DNA from: Scenedesmus sp. ARA3
Lineage: Eukaryota > Chlorophyta > Chlorophyceae > Sphaeropleales > Scenedesmaceae
Assembly: GCA_004335835.1 (NCBI GenBank)
Contig: RWJK01001755.1
Span: forward strand, 40,089-104,088
Reading direction: 5' to 3'
DNA: 64,000 bases
Under the pieces are notes generated by a model. The model was not told the DNA's origin and did no database searches. It worked only from the letters and a program-made list of their open reading frames with translations. The translations under genes and the position numbers were made by a program. Shown here in pieces: positions 1 through 12,400 of the stretch (its first letter is position 1; each line of letters opens with the position of its first letter).

Positions 1-689
1 ACACCATGAAACCATACAAGACTTCACCCCACCACATAGACCTGATGCTTGTTCCACAAAACTGCTCATCAATACAATCACGAAGGTCTGGTACCTTTTC
101 AGCATTATCCAAAAACCAAACAGCAGACGGGGCGGGTGGAGGTAGCTACAGGTCTGCGCTCACCGAACAACAATATCTGGATCATGCATGACTGTGAGTG
201 GTCTGCCGCAGACTCTGCAGCAGTGCACTGGTATTGTACAAGCCACACATGCAAAATACCACTGCTTCAAGGAACCAACATCACCACAGTGAATGATTCC
301 TGCAGCAACCAATACATTGACAGATCCCTCTGCCTTGCTATGCTCCAACCAACATCCCCGGGTCAAGAAAGGCAGGACTGCCTGCAATGCATCCTTTTGC
401 ACAAACACTTCGGGAGCAGCTCCCTGATAGCTGTGCCAGTAGGCACAGGCTGCTGTGCTTTGAAGCAGGCAGCTGGTTTATGCACACTTCTCTTGCAGTT
501 GCAGCAGCAACGCCCACTCCCCAGACGTGCATGCTGCTGGTGCTGCCTCGCAGCGCGTCACTGGTTTTGTCCGCAACACCTCTCATTCAAAGTGCATGAA
601 AATGAACACAGAGGAAGAAACACTCGCATGCATGCCAAAGGCAAGCATTAAAATCATTACGCATATCTGTTGAACTTGTTTGGTTCCGG
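1..689. other. Left-edge stretch without a recognisable gene
   Basis: No reading frame here has exon-like composition with matching splice sites. The stretch lies just 3' of the minus-strand channel gene, whose stop codon is at 690-692, so part of it is probably that gene's 3' UTR. Short open frames on both strands have unlikely composition (many Cys and His) and look like chance. Confidence 0.5.
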
Positions 690-3600
690 TCACACATCAC
701 TCAGACTGCCTGCACTGCTACCTGTGCTGCTCGTACTGCTGGCACTGCTCGCGCTGCTGCCTGCGCTGCCAGCGCTGCCGCAGCTGCCGGCGCTGCCACC
801 CGACCTGCTGCCGGCCCTGCCCGCCACCCATTGTGCACGCTGCGTGGTCTCCAGCTCCTTGTCGTCGTGGCTGCCCGTGGTGGCCACGTGCGGGTGCGCC
901 GCCATGCCGCGCAGCACGATGAACTTGAGGTGCCCGTCGCCGCTGTTCCACACGCGCGGCTGGCAGCGCTCCTGCAGGAGCAGGCAGTGGCACAGACAGC
1001 GGCGCAGATTATGACTCAGCAAGTCGCACCTGTTGACACAGAGACAAACCGGTCACCTCGGTCTGTAACAGGGCTCATGGCAGGCACGGCAGCTGCGCAG
1101 CAGCAACTTTCACCCTGCAGCAGCCCCACGCGCCACTCCCCTACACTCCAAACCCCAACCACAGCACCATGCTGCAATGGCCTAAGCCGAGCTGCAGCAC
1201 CAGCCATGCAGCCGTGCAGGCCCAGCACCACTCAACTCACGCACCTCCATGCCTACAGGGTCCACCACTGTGTGGAGCGGCTCGTCCAGGTGGTCGGGGA
1301 TGGCGTAGTAGCCCAGCAGCACGTCGCCCACCGCCTGGCAGCGCGCCACCAGCTGCCAGAAGTTGATGGCCTCGTGCAGCCCGGCATATGCGGAGGAGTC
1401 CACGATGGTCAGCTGCGCGTCCTCGCCCAGCCGCGTGACCGGGTACAGCATCAGCGGGTTCACCGCGAGCTGCAGCGCACATCAGCAGGCCACAGCAGCC
1501 GTTTGCATCCTGTTGTTGAGCGCTGTGCTTGCCTGAAGCAACAACACGTACGCGTCTGACAACTCACGTACCAGGAGGTCTCCTGTCATGTAGGTACATC
1601 GTGCGCATGCAATCCGTTCTGGAACACGCTCAAAGCATGCCGCAGTGATCACTGCCGTGTTGGCGCAGTATTGCAACACTGTTGCAGCAACTGGCGCAAT
1701 GCATGAAGCTGGCCGCTGCGCTGCTGCCGCTGCGCCGCACCTGTGCCAGCATCTTGGCGGAGAAGCTGTTGAGGTTGACGCTGATGCCCAGCGGCAGCCT
1801 GTTGCGGTCCTCAAAGCGCGTCAGCCCCTCAGTGGCCACCTTCTGGCAGATGATGTCTGCAGCGAGCCAGCAAGGCAGCCATCAAGGCAGACAGGCACCA
1901 GCACAAGTCAGTCGCCGGCCATGCAGGCATGACTTGCGGCGGCTTGTAGCAATGCCAGTGGCAGCGGCTGACGCTGATTTCAGCGCTGCAAGCTGTACTT
2001 TAACCACAGCCTCATAGCCCCACCCCTGTCCACTCACTGATGGGTGGCAGCCTGCTGTCCTCCAGCAGCTTGCGCACGTTGAGCTGCGTGACCATGACCA
2101 GGCTGTCCAGGCGCAGCACGCTGGGCTCGTCCAGGGAGTCAATGCCATTGCCATCGTAGCTGTCAGGGTCCACCCACAGCTCATCGCACAGCACCAGTGC
2201 GCAGCGGAAGGTGGACATGTCCAGCTTGGCGGCCAGGCTGCTGCGCTGCAGCGGATTGGCGTTCACGTGGTGCACCTGCGCACGTGCAACACAGTTTGAA
2301 AGGAGTGGTGAGCATGTTGTAGCCATGCACATCGCACTTGCTGCATGCTAGGGACGGGCTTAGCAGCAGCACCATGCAGCCGTACAAAAAGCCTTCCGCG
2401 CAGCGCCGTGCCGCACCTTGATGTAGTCCAGGGTGGTGTTCTGCAGCACCGCGCCCAGCGTATCGTCGGGGTTGTGCGTGTTTGCGAACACCACCTCGCT
2501 GCCTGCGGGCAGCGGGCTGAGCCCGTGGTCCAGCTCCTTAATGAGGTCCGCCATGAGGCACTTGGGGCCCCAGCCCAGCACCAGCACGCGCTCAGGGCCC
2601 TCGTCAACCTGTGGGTGGGTGGGTGTGTTGGCCGGCACAACAAATGAGGCGTTGCGTACGCGTAAGCAGCTGCTATGTGGTGCCAAGCTTACAGGAAACA
2701 CACGTAATGCGGACCAGAGATGGGCAGCTGTGCGTATGGCAAAAGCTGCAAGTGGTGATGCTGCTGCGTCCCTCAACACCAACTGTCATCAAGCGCCCAC
2801 CAGGCAGGCAGCAAGCCAGGTGATCGGCAGGACTCGAAACGTACACACCTGTAGGTACTCTGACGGCACCATCAGCGTCGCCTGCGCTGTGGCAAAAGCC
2901 TCAGCCAGGGGGTCAGCACTGCGCGCAACAGGCATGGCCAGCGCCCCGGCATTGCTGCTGCCCAGCCCCATGGCCCCGCTGCCACCCACTGGCCGCTTGC
3001 TGCTTGCAGCGCTGCTGATGCCTGGCATGCTGAACCGAGGCCAAAGCGCCCCAGTAGCTTTGTGCGGTGCGCGCACGCCTGACAGCACAGGCCAGTCTGT
3101 CGTGCGCAGGCCTGCTGGGGTGCTGCGGCCGCTGCTGCTGTTGCTAGCATCACAGTTGACTGAGCCAGGCCACTCACAGCGCGGGCCACTCACTCCACTC
3201 AGCCAGTGCTGCCGTGGCAGCAGCGCCGTGCTGCTGCCACCTGCAGCAGTGCTAGCAGCGCCAGTGGCGCGGCCGTGCGCTGCAGCACCAGCAGGCACAG
3301 CAGCCACAGCTGCTTTGCTCTTATCCATGGCGTGGCTGGCCGCTACCAAACTGCTGGCTGCCACCAGCTGCGACACGCTCACAATGTTGTTCTGCAGCTG
3401 CGGTGCCTTGCTGCTGCCACTGTCATTGCTGCTGCTGCCGCCCGCCTCCACCTGCCTCCGCAGCGCCTCCACCTGGCTCAGCCCCGCCTTGCTCCAGTCC
3501 TCCATCGCTGGCAGCCACTCATGGCTGACACTGGTGGCATCATGCGAGTGCATAGAGGCAGCCGCTGCTGCCGCCAGCGCAGGCGTCGCCAGCTGCGCCG

Positions 3601-6600
3601 TGCCGTGCACCACCCTGCCCGGCTGCCGCTCCCAGTCCAGCACGGTGTTGCTGTAGCTGTGCAGCATCTGGGCCACGTTGGGCGGCTGCGCCAGCGGGTG
3701 GTAGGCGTGGCTGCGTATGCTTGTGGGCCTGCAGATCACAAGCGCCTGGCTGCCCAGCACCACATAGTCCTGGGAGGGGGCCATCCTGCGCGCATGCATG
3801 TATGCGGCCACAATGCACAGCTTTCAAATGAAGTTGCAGACCACATCGTGCAGATGCAACAACAAGGCAGCATACAACCTGGAGCAGTACCATTGTACTG
3901 TAGCAGGTGTGGATCCGGTCTGTCAGATGCAGTGATGCAGCTTGGCAGACGTTGCAGGATGCACAAATACAGGTCGTGCTGCTCAGACACTGTTGTTGCG
4001 CACCGTGCCTTGCCGCTGATCCTGTCCACGAGGCCCATCACGATGCCGTCTGGGAACAGGTACGCCAGCTCGCCAAAGCGGTGGCCCACCACTGCACAGG
4101 CACAGCAGCGCGCCAGCACATCAGTTTGCCAGGTGATACTCACAACGCAGCACATCAGCGCATAAGGGGATGAACCGTAAAATGCACACGCACGCCAGGC
4201 TGCCAGGCTGGCAGCATTGCTGCGCTACTCACGGTGCGGGTAGTAGTGCACGAAGACGCTGACCCTGTTCTCAAAGTTGAACAACTGCTGGCTGACAATG
4301 CTGATCACAGGACGCTTCACCATCTTGGCCAGCTGCAGCAGGTGCACAGGCAGGCAGGCAGGCAGCAGGCAGGGAGTTCAGGAACATGCCTTGAGCAGCA
4401 CCGCACCGCCTGAGCCATTGCAGTGCATGTGTTGTGCCACGTGCTGCATGGTGGGCTCAAGCCATTGCAGTGCATGTGTTGTGCCACGTGCTGCATGGTG
4501 GGCTCACCCGCTGCGCGTTCAGCTGGCTGGTGGGCAGCGCCACCGTCCTGTTGCTGCAGGCGTACTTGAGCAGCGGCAGCGCGTTGCTGGTCTTCAGCTC
4601 CACCACCACCTGCCGCCCCACCACAGACAGGTCCAGCACCTGACAGCCGCACGTCGCCGCCTCGTCATACGGCGGCAGAGCGGGCGCAGGTGCCTCACTG
4701 CTGCTGCTGCTGCTGCTGCGCTTCTTGGCGAAGGCTGCATCCCGCTCTGCTGAGCACTCCATGCCCAGCTCATCCAGCAGGATGGCACACCTGCAAGTGT
4801 GTAGTGGTACACCACAGCAGGCAGCAGCAGCTGTCAGAGGCATGACAGGCGCTACAAACAGCAAAAGGCATTGGCAAAGCGCGCCAGTTCATTGGGTGAC
4901 ACACACTACAGCGCATGCGTGCTGCCTGAGCTGTGCAGCAAGCAAGCTCCCCCTGCTCACAAGCGAGGTGGTGCCTGCAGCTGCACACCAGAGCTCAAGC
5001 TGCGCAGATGCAGCAAGCCGCACCTGACCGCCTGTGCATCTGCCTCTGCTGCGTTCCTGCTCTGGTCGCTGACAATGACCGTGGACGCAGCACGGTTGGC
5101 GCCCACCACCTTCAGGTCTGCAGCAGCACCACAACCAGCAGCAGGATAGGCATCTGCCCTGTAGCCTCTTCCCCACAGAGCCAGCTGGTGACACATCACC
5201 CCAGCCTGTTGTTCACACTCGCTCTTGCTGACACAGCTGCTGCACATGTCTTGCGCACCGTGCCGCATGCATGCACCTCGCGCTCGCACCTGACGGCACC
5301 AGCGGCGAGCCCTGCCTGAAGATGAGGCACGTGCCATAGCGCTTGTCGGCAGGCAGGCAGCGCCAGAAGATGCCCTCCATCTCCAGCTTGCTGCGCTGAG
5401 TCAGCACCACCACCTGCGACCAGCGGTGACAGCAGCGGCAGCAGCTGCAATCAGCAGCTGGCTGCAGCTACTATGTTTTTTATGACCGTACCAACAACGC
5501 AGCAGTATGGCACGCTATCACACAGTACTTCCTGCAGCCCCAACGTGTTGCTTGCATCCTCCGCCTGGAGCCGAAGTAATCACAGCTGCTGCTGCTGCCA
5601 CTGCTGCCGCCGCGCCGCACCTTGGTGCCTCCCTCTGGCGCGTACGCCACGCAGATCTGCTGCAGCATCTTGCGCACCACCTCCAGGTCGCGCTGGCTCA
5701 CACACCAGCCCAGGATGAGGTGCTGCAGCAGGCGGGTGGCAGGGCAGGACCAGGCAGCGCGCACAGGCATATGTGTTGACGCCATGATAGCCAGAACACA
5801 CAGTACAGATGTCCGCACCTTTGTTGTGCAGCAAGCCAAATGTTAAAGGTTGCACGGCGGAGCTGCCCTGTGCAGCACCAGCAGCAAGGCAGCTGCTGGC
5901 CAGTGCATGCCACCCAGCTGCCTCCTTACAGCCCCACCAGGCTCCAGCAACACAAACACAAACAATCAACTGCTCAGCCACTCACGTGCCCCGACTCGTA
6001 CACGCTGCTGCCCCGCTTCACGTTGGCCTCCATGCCCTCCAGCACCACCTGCTCCACCAGCGCCAGCACCAGCGCAAACGCGCACAGCCCCACCATGGCC
6101 GTGACCACAGCAAACGCCTGCTGCGACACGGGCGACTCAGGCCCGGGGAACTCCTGGCCAAACACCCACTGGCACACCTGCAGGAGGTGAGGCATGTTAC
6201 ACGTCGTTGCTGATGCATGTGCATAAACGCGAAGACGTGCAGCGCGTTGCCTGAACAATCACAGACTCATCATGCATCTTGGATGAAGCGCTGTGCAAGT
6301 GTCGTGCACTACCAGATGCTGTGGTGCATATGTGCAGCGGCAGCAGGGCCTGCAGCGCCTCATCCTGCAAGCACTTGCCTGGTACACGTCATTCCACAGG
6401 CCGCCCATGCCCCGCTCGTCCGGGTTGTCTATCACCCAGCGGTGCGTGCAGCTGCCCAGCATCACAAAGGAGAAGAAGAGCGCAAAGATGAGCAGCAGGT
6501 CCTTGGCGGTGTTGTCCTGGCGCCAGTTGAAGTAGTCGTACAGCAAGCGGCCCCAGTTGTCCTGCAAGCGGCGGCTGACCTGGTGCCAGCGCTGCAGCAG

Positions 6601-7175
6601 GCGGGTGACAAGGCCAGTGAGGCCTGCCTCCTGCTGCTTCTGCTGCTGCTGCGGGAGCGGCGGGGGTGCTGCTGGCGGCAGTGGGGACAGCAGGCGTCCT
6701 GGGAGGGGCCGCACGTGAGGCTTGTCACCAAACCTCAGCCGACGGCGGCTGCAGGCACGCAATGGATTAGAAAGCAGCTCAGTAGTTGTGCTGGTTGCAA
6801 CACAAGGGTCACAACGGTTGCATTTGCTGCGCCTGCTTCCTAAGTGCATGGGCACAGTGCTTCTGCTGTGCCAATGTCGTTACAGAAAACAGAGCAGCAA
6901 CTGCAGCATCTGATGGTTAGTGCTCGTCACACAGCAATGATGTTGTTTCAGCATCTTCAAAGTGCTGCACCCTGCAGTACGGTGCTGTGCAGTAGTGTCA
7001 GGCTGCCACACCTGAGGTCCTCATATGTCTCTCCAGGCTTCAGCTTCTGAGGGGCGACTGCTGATACTGCAACACTTTTGTTGCGGCACCACGAGCAGCA
7101 AGCAGGTCGTGTTGTCGTGGTTGCCAGCCTCCTGGGCAAGACATGCCTGCTGGGGTTTGCCAGACACTGCAGCAT
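690..7175 (-). CDS. CASTOR/POLLUX-like ion channel, plastid type (15 exons)
   Basis: Predicted cation channel of the CASTOR/POLLUX/DMI1 (DUF1012) family, about 1,168 aa. Exons: 7012-7175, 6379-6748, 5986-6177, 5621-5722, 5290-5413, 5024-5117, 4508-4790, 4233-4332, 4004-4091, 2849-3785, 2417-2608, 2038-2275, 1741-1856, 1245-1469, 690-971; phase closes throughout. The N-terminus is Arg/Thr/Ser-rich and looks like a transit peptide. Two membrane segments lie at about residues 138-155 and 199-222, followed by the family motif SSVYESGH and an RCK-like Rossmann start (HLILGW). A second RCK-like start (RVLVLGWG) begins exon 11. The order of two membrane spans then two RCK-type domains matches the plastid POLLUX-like (PEC-type) proteins of plants. 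Exon 10 adds 312 aa, mostly low-complexity Ser/Ala. Intron 2 has a GC donor. I chose ATG 7175 because the reading frame upstream holds no earlier ATG nearby. The family call is firm; the exact subfamily and plastid location are inferred. Confidence 0.85.
4413..4506. repeat. Perfect 47-bp tandem duplication in channel intron
   Basis: Two identical 47-base units (4413-4459 and 4460-4506) lie in the intron between channel exons 7 and 8. The second copy abuts the 5' splice site of exon 7 (exon ends at 4508). The copies show no differences, which suggests a recent duplication. Confidence 0.9.
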
Positions 7176-7651
7176 CTCTGCAGCTTCTTGGTCAAAGCTC
7201 TTCCCTTCAAACACCAAGCAATATAGTACTAATACTATTAAACACTACTGCTCTTAACGGCGACGCTTTTTCCTCATGTGTGTTGCAGTCTACAAGTGCG
7301 TGTGGCTAGTGATGCTTCAGCCAGTCAAGCATGTTGAGCCATACAACACAAGCCTTCCTTCGAAGTGCTTCCTAGACGCTCAACTCCTCGCACGGGCTCC
7401 CCACTCTCGGTGTGACAGTGGTTCAATTATTAACACAACTGCCACGTCTACTGACGCGTATGGTACGTGTGTATTCCCATGCTGCACTTTGCAGAGCGTA
7501 TCTTGGTATGCTGTTGATGCGCAGTGCTGCCAATTTCACTCTTACCAAACCACAGGACCACCCACCTGTCACTGCCTCAAGCTTCTCACCTTGTGCCTCA
7601 GTTGCCCTGACCACTGATCCACAGTGAACGTTAGCCCTGAACACGTCCAGT
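7176..7651. promoter_or_regulatory. Shared divergent promoter, channel / TMEM14
   Basis: This 476-bp stretch separates the divergent start codons of the channel gene (minus) and the TMEM14-family gene (plus). It includes an AT-rich patch at about 7220-7250 in an otherwise GC-rich region, as expected for a promoter. I see no defined binding site that I can name with confidence. Confidence 0.4.
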
Positions 7652-8896
7652 ATGCCTACAGGATCATCTCATATCAATGCCACCCTTGCTGGCTTGTGTG
7701 CTGCTGGAGGAGTGATGGGCTATGTCAAAGCACGCAGCATGCCATCAGTGAGTGCCACATTGGCACACAGTCTTGTGTGCATGCCTTGTGATGCTGTGCA
7801 AATTCACAAAGCAAACCTGCAGACAGCAGCATCCCTATGCCTCGACACGCTCTTCCAGTGGACACACCACTTCAGCTGAGCAGCTGCCATGTGCTGGGCT
7901 GACAGCTGCCCTGTGCTGGGCTCGCTTTAGGCGCTGTTGTACTCGTCAACTACGCACTGAGCTGATGTTAACTGTCATGTGCATTGCAAAGTTTGGATGC
8001 TACAAAACAAGGCTACCGGCCCGGCAGGCCCTCGTTCTGCCAATGTAACAGCATGACGCCACATTGTCATCTGTTCAAGCTGCTCTGTTCTGCAGCTGGT
8101 TGCAGGTGCAGTGTTCGGAGCAGCTTATGGTGCTTCAGCCTACCTCATTAACGTGAGTGCGCGCTTTCGTTACTGCTGGCAGCACTTTGAAATGAACTCG
8201 CCAGTCCTTGCAGCAGCCTGACAGCAAGCATCAGGCACAGATATGGGTAAGTCTGGTGGTGATGGCATGGACTGCACCCCATCACAATCAGTACACCATG
8301 TCTGTGCAGCATCTGCACATTCTTGTTTGGCCCATCTGTCTCACTCTGGCTCAATTTGTGTGTCCTGGCCCGCAGTCTGGTGACCCAGCAACAGGCCACA
8401 TGTGCGGCCTAGTCAGCAGTATGCTGCTAACAGGTAACCTTGCGTTGTGCAGTCTGCTGCTGCGGAACAGGCGCTAGGAACAGTGTCTGTTTCAGTACGG
8501 CAATACACCACACAACAAGCAAGACAGCAACAGCAGCGTCTCCATGACGAAGATACACAGATGTTTCATGCGCAGACAGGCTGCAGGAGCGGAAACACCA
8601 GCAGCATGCTCGCCAGACAAGCTTGGCGTGGCTTGGCAAGCTCCATCAAAGCTTGGCATTGCTCGCAGTCCATGAGCAGTGTGTGCTGTCAGCCAGAGAC
8701 ATATTTGCGTACACAACAAGCATGCAAATGTTTTCCCGTGCGTGCTGCTGCTGCTGCTGCCGCGTTGCCGCCGCCAGGTGCCATGGGCCTGCGCTTTGCC
8801 AAGACAGGCAAGGTCATGCCAGCTGGCGTGATGGCGGCTGCAGGTGCCCTGGGCAGCATCTACAACTTCCAGAAGCACCAGGAGTGGACCAGCTGA
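7652..8896 (+). CDS. TMEM14-family small membrane protein (FAX-like)
   Basis: A 109-aa protein of the TMEM14/UPF0136 family, which includes the plant FAX fatty-acid exporters of plastid envelopes and animal TMEM14. Exons: 7652-7747, 8096-8152, 8376-8433 and 8778-8896; phase closes and the length fits the shortest family members (about 105-115 aa). Gly/Ala-rich helices appear in the expected order: residues about 9-25 (LAGLCAAGGVMGYVKA), 33-50 (LVAGAVFGAAYGASAYLI), 57-70 and about 85-100 (GVMAAAGALGSIYNF). The KxGKxMPAG loop before the last helix is typical. There is no transit peptide, so the location could be mitochondrial, ER or plastid outer envelope. A role in moving fatty acids or lipid/haem precursors is known for relatives and only inferred here. 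Confidence 0.88.
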
Positions 8897-11800
8897 GCGG
8901 CGCTGCGGCGTATGGCTTGTGCTGTTTTGCGCCTGGCTCTGGCAGCAGCAAGTTGCAAGCAGCGCTGCTAGCAGCATTGCCACGTGAATGGCCGTGGTGC
9001 CAATTACCATTGAGGCGTCTTCTGGGCCCGGCAGCCGCAGGAGAAAGTCCTTTGCCATTGAGGGTTACTTCTGAACGTGTTTGCATGGATGCATTCAGGG
9101 ACTTTTGCGCCTGTGTCACGACAGCGCGCTGCTATTCAAATGAGGTGACCCAGATGGGCTGCCATGCGCTGATGTGAAACTATACGGCGCAGACGAATGG
9201 TGTGGCGGCTGCGTCTCAATGCTGCACCAAGCCTGCTGCTGACTTTGGAGTGCCGCTGGTTTTGGTACGACTTGTAAGTATAGATATACATGTGCTCTCC
9301 GCCGAAAGTATCTCTGTGTTACAATCACTGCATAACCTGCAACCTCTACACAACGTGGACAAGTTCTGCTGCGGGCTTTTGCGCCACTGGAGCAGGCCCC
9401 TACAAGCGATGCTAATGCAGTGCCAATGCAATGTCAATGCGCCGTGTGGCCCTGCACCAGTACCCTGGGTTCACTACAAAGATAGCATGCAAGGCACGGG
9501 CACCTGTATGCAAGAAACCCCGGCATGCGTAGAAAGAGCAGTGTCAGGGGCCAGCAAAACAAGCACGTCCGGCAACCTGCCAATTCAGTGCTCGCAAAAG
9601 CTTGAAGTTCACGCCGTTCCCTACAAGAACGGCACGGGCGCGTTGTTCCATGCTCAATCTCTTGCACGCTGAGGACGACAACGGAGTCGTGGACTTCACC
9701 AAGAGTGTAGCCCAGAGTGGAGTATACCAAGGGTGAGGACCACAACTCCGTCGCCCTCCTCAGCCTGCAAGATATGGAGCATGGAACAAGGCCCCCGTAT
9801 CAGTTCCTGTAGGCAACTGACACCGTATTCCACACGTCACGCTTACGCACGTGATTGTGCTGCGTGAAAACCAAGCTGCACTCGCTGCATGCGTTGCAGC
9901 TGTCAGCGTGCCAACAACGTGCAGCTGTTCAAAGCAAGTGCCTGGCGTCTTCCCACTACAACATCGCATATTTATGTATTTGCATGTGTGCACAGCCCTG
10001 CCCTGCCACACAACTGCACAGGCGCAAGTTGGCTTCCAAAATGACACAGGGGAACAGCTGGCAGTCAACCGACGCCGTGCAGTGTGAGCAGAGCAAGCGC
10101 GCGTGTCTCACGATGCCGCACCGAAACACACATACAATACGGTGCACTCTCCACCACACAACAGCACATGTGGCACAACCTGACACCACTGACAAGCAGC
10201 AGCCTGTGAGCATGTTGTGCCGGCTGCTGCCCTGGTCGCATTAGATCACATCTCGTAACGCTCCGTCACATGCTGCAGCACCTGGGCACTGTGCATGGCA
10301 TGTTGCATGCCATGTGTGCGGTGCATGCCGTCCCCGATTGTGTATGAATATATGTGTGCTGGGAACACAGGCCTGGGGCCAGTGGCCAGCTCCACCCACC
10401 CAACAAGCAACTCCCAACACTTGCTAGCTGTCTAGCACGCCACCATGCAAGCTGTAGTCAAGCACTGGATCAACAACCAGCTGCCCTCTCCGGCACCACC
10501 AAGTTCACATGCCCTGCAGCCCCAACCCGCCAGCATGCACTGTAAGCGCTGCAACGACAGGGTTGCAGAACGCGGTGGCAGGTGGCGCCTGAGAGGTAGC
10601 TGGCTCGCCTGAACTCTTGTGCGCGCAAAGGTGCGCGACACAAATATAACCCGACACAACAAGATAGTTATACTGCGCCAACCCTGGCAGGAGCTGAGTG
10701 GCGGCGCAGTGCAAGCCACAGGGGCTGGCTCATTCAGCAACACCCCCATCTGCTTGCACTGCCGCGACTCCTCTGTTAGCACACGGCACGCACAACACAG
10801 GTTAATGCATGCACGCCAATCAGGCAGCCTGCTGCGGACATGCACGGTCCGTGCTGCTCTGTTGGCCATGAAAGAAAGTATCAACACATCGTATCACAGC
10901 CGCTCAGCTCTCTCCAAACACAACATGCGCCTGGCAGGCACTACTTGGCAGCCACACCCACTCCCAGGAAGCTGCCGGGCGCCAGGCAGCACTGCTGCAG
11001 CTCGCTTTGTCTGTGTGGATGCTGGCCAGAGGTGTGTATCAAGTGAGTTGATGCTGACAGCATGCATTCTCTCTACTCAACCGTCCAGCCAATTGGACGC
11101 AACTACATGTATGCAACTGTAGACTGCAGAATGCGACCACCTGTTGCTGCATGGCGTATGCATGCACTGCGCAAACATGGAACATGTGGTCCCGGCAAGA
11201 GCACTACGGTCTGTGCTGCTGTTAACCTGTATGTAAGCAGCAACAGTGACACTGTAATGCTTGCCAGGGCACACAGCTGTCAACTGCCGAGCCACATGCC
11301 GTGCAACACATTGCACGACAGCAAACACGCGCACGCACCTTTGCCTGGTGCAGCATGCAGCACATGCAGATGCAAGATGCATGTGATGCATGCACTGCTA
11401 CGGGTGCTGAAGCTGGCGGGCTGTGCAGCTCTGTGTGACGTGTATACATCACCCAGCTTCCGATAAGTATACTGCAGATTGACGCCGATGTCCGACACCA
11501 GCCCTGATGAGTTTGCTGGCTGTGTGCTTGCACAGCAGTCATGCCCCGCACCCCCGCCAGCAAGGCAGCACAGGCTCTGCCGTGCACCGCACCGCGGTAT
11601 TGATCACAAGCTGTCTTCAATGCCCGCCTACTGCTATATAGCATACAGCATATATGCCATGCAAGGCGCCCATCAAGTTTAGGATATGTATACCGATCTG
11701 ACCATGGTTTGACCATAGACATGCCATGCTGTACGTGCATTGGTCCGAGCCATGGCCCTGCAAGACACACAGCAGCTGATGACTGGCATGCCAAGGCAGC

Positions 11801-12400
11801 TGCTTGGGCTGCTTGCACAGCCCGTTGCCTGTTTCATCAGGGCTGTTTGCTGCCCTGCAGGCATAACCAGCGACCGCTTGCTGCCCAGCAAGCAAGCTGG
11901 CCATGTTGTGTATGGTCATGCACGCAACAGTGCGATGCACTGCACGCCTGGCAACAGCTGGTCCATGGCCAGGGTATGTGTAAACCTGAGGTAAGTATTC
12001 AGATATCCAACTATATTGCACTAGCACGATGCAATGTGCAAATCTGCAGCCTTCTTCAGCCCTGTATGGCTGAGGGCTCCATGGTTTGCACACCAACGAT
12101 GCACACACCGCCCACGTGCTGCTTCAGCTTCACAATTCAAGCGGTAACTGCAACACCCAAACCTATCAGGCCACTGCGCACTGTGAGAGGCAAGGGCTGA
12201 CGCTCAGCCTGCTATGCACACAAACCCTAGCTTCTTCACATCCAAGCAAGGTAAGCTCTGAATCAAGCCACACAGAGACAAACAAGTCAAGCTCTGAAAA
12301 ACCAAGCCTCAACTCAACTGGACTACCCCATCCATCCACAAGCACCCAGCACACCACACCAACAACACGGCTCTGCTCCTGCTTCTTGCAAATTATCAGC
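8897..12400. other. 3.5-kb intergenic stretch without supported genes
   Basis: It separates the 3' end of the TMEM14-family gene from the 3' end of the giant U-box gene, so both flanking genes terminate into it. Open frames on either strand are short, rich in Cys/His and lack paired splice sites. The one clear structure is the long inverted repeat at about 9620-9815, listed separately. A small perfect inverted repeat (CATGGCAT/ATGCCATG) sits near 10296-10316. I found no transposase or reverse-transcriptase motif. Confidence 0.5.
9620..9815. ncRNA. Long imperfect hairpin, candidate small-RNA precursor
   Basis: Bases 9643-9703 pair with about 9731-9789 as an inverted repeat. The arms are about 60 bases with roughly 80% identity by eye, with blocks such as TTGTTCCATGCTC and GCTGAGGA conserved in both. 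The loop is about 27 bases. Weaker pairing continues outward to about 9620 and 9815 (CCCTACAAGAAC against CCTACAGGAAC). Mismatches are spread along the stem, as in algal miRNA or endo-siRNA precursors. It could instead be a MITE or an inverted copy of a gene fragment. The strand of any transcript is unknown. Confidence 0.5.

Noticed and set aside
2433..3656. Plus-strand 407-codon frame
   Set aside because: Antisense shadow of channel exons 10 and 11, which have clear homology and phased splice sites.
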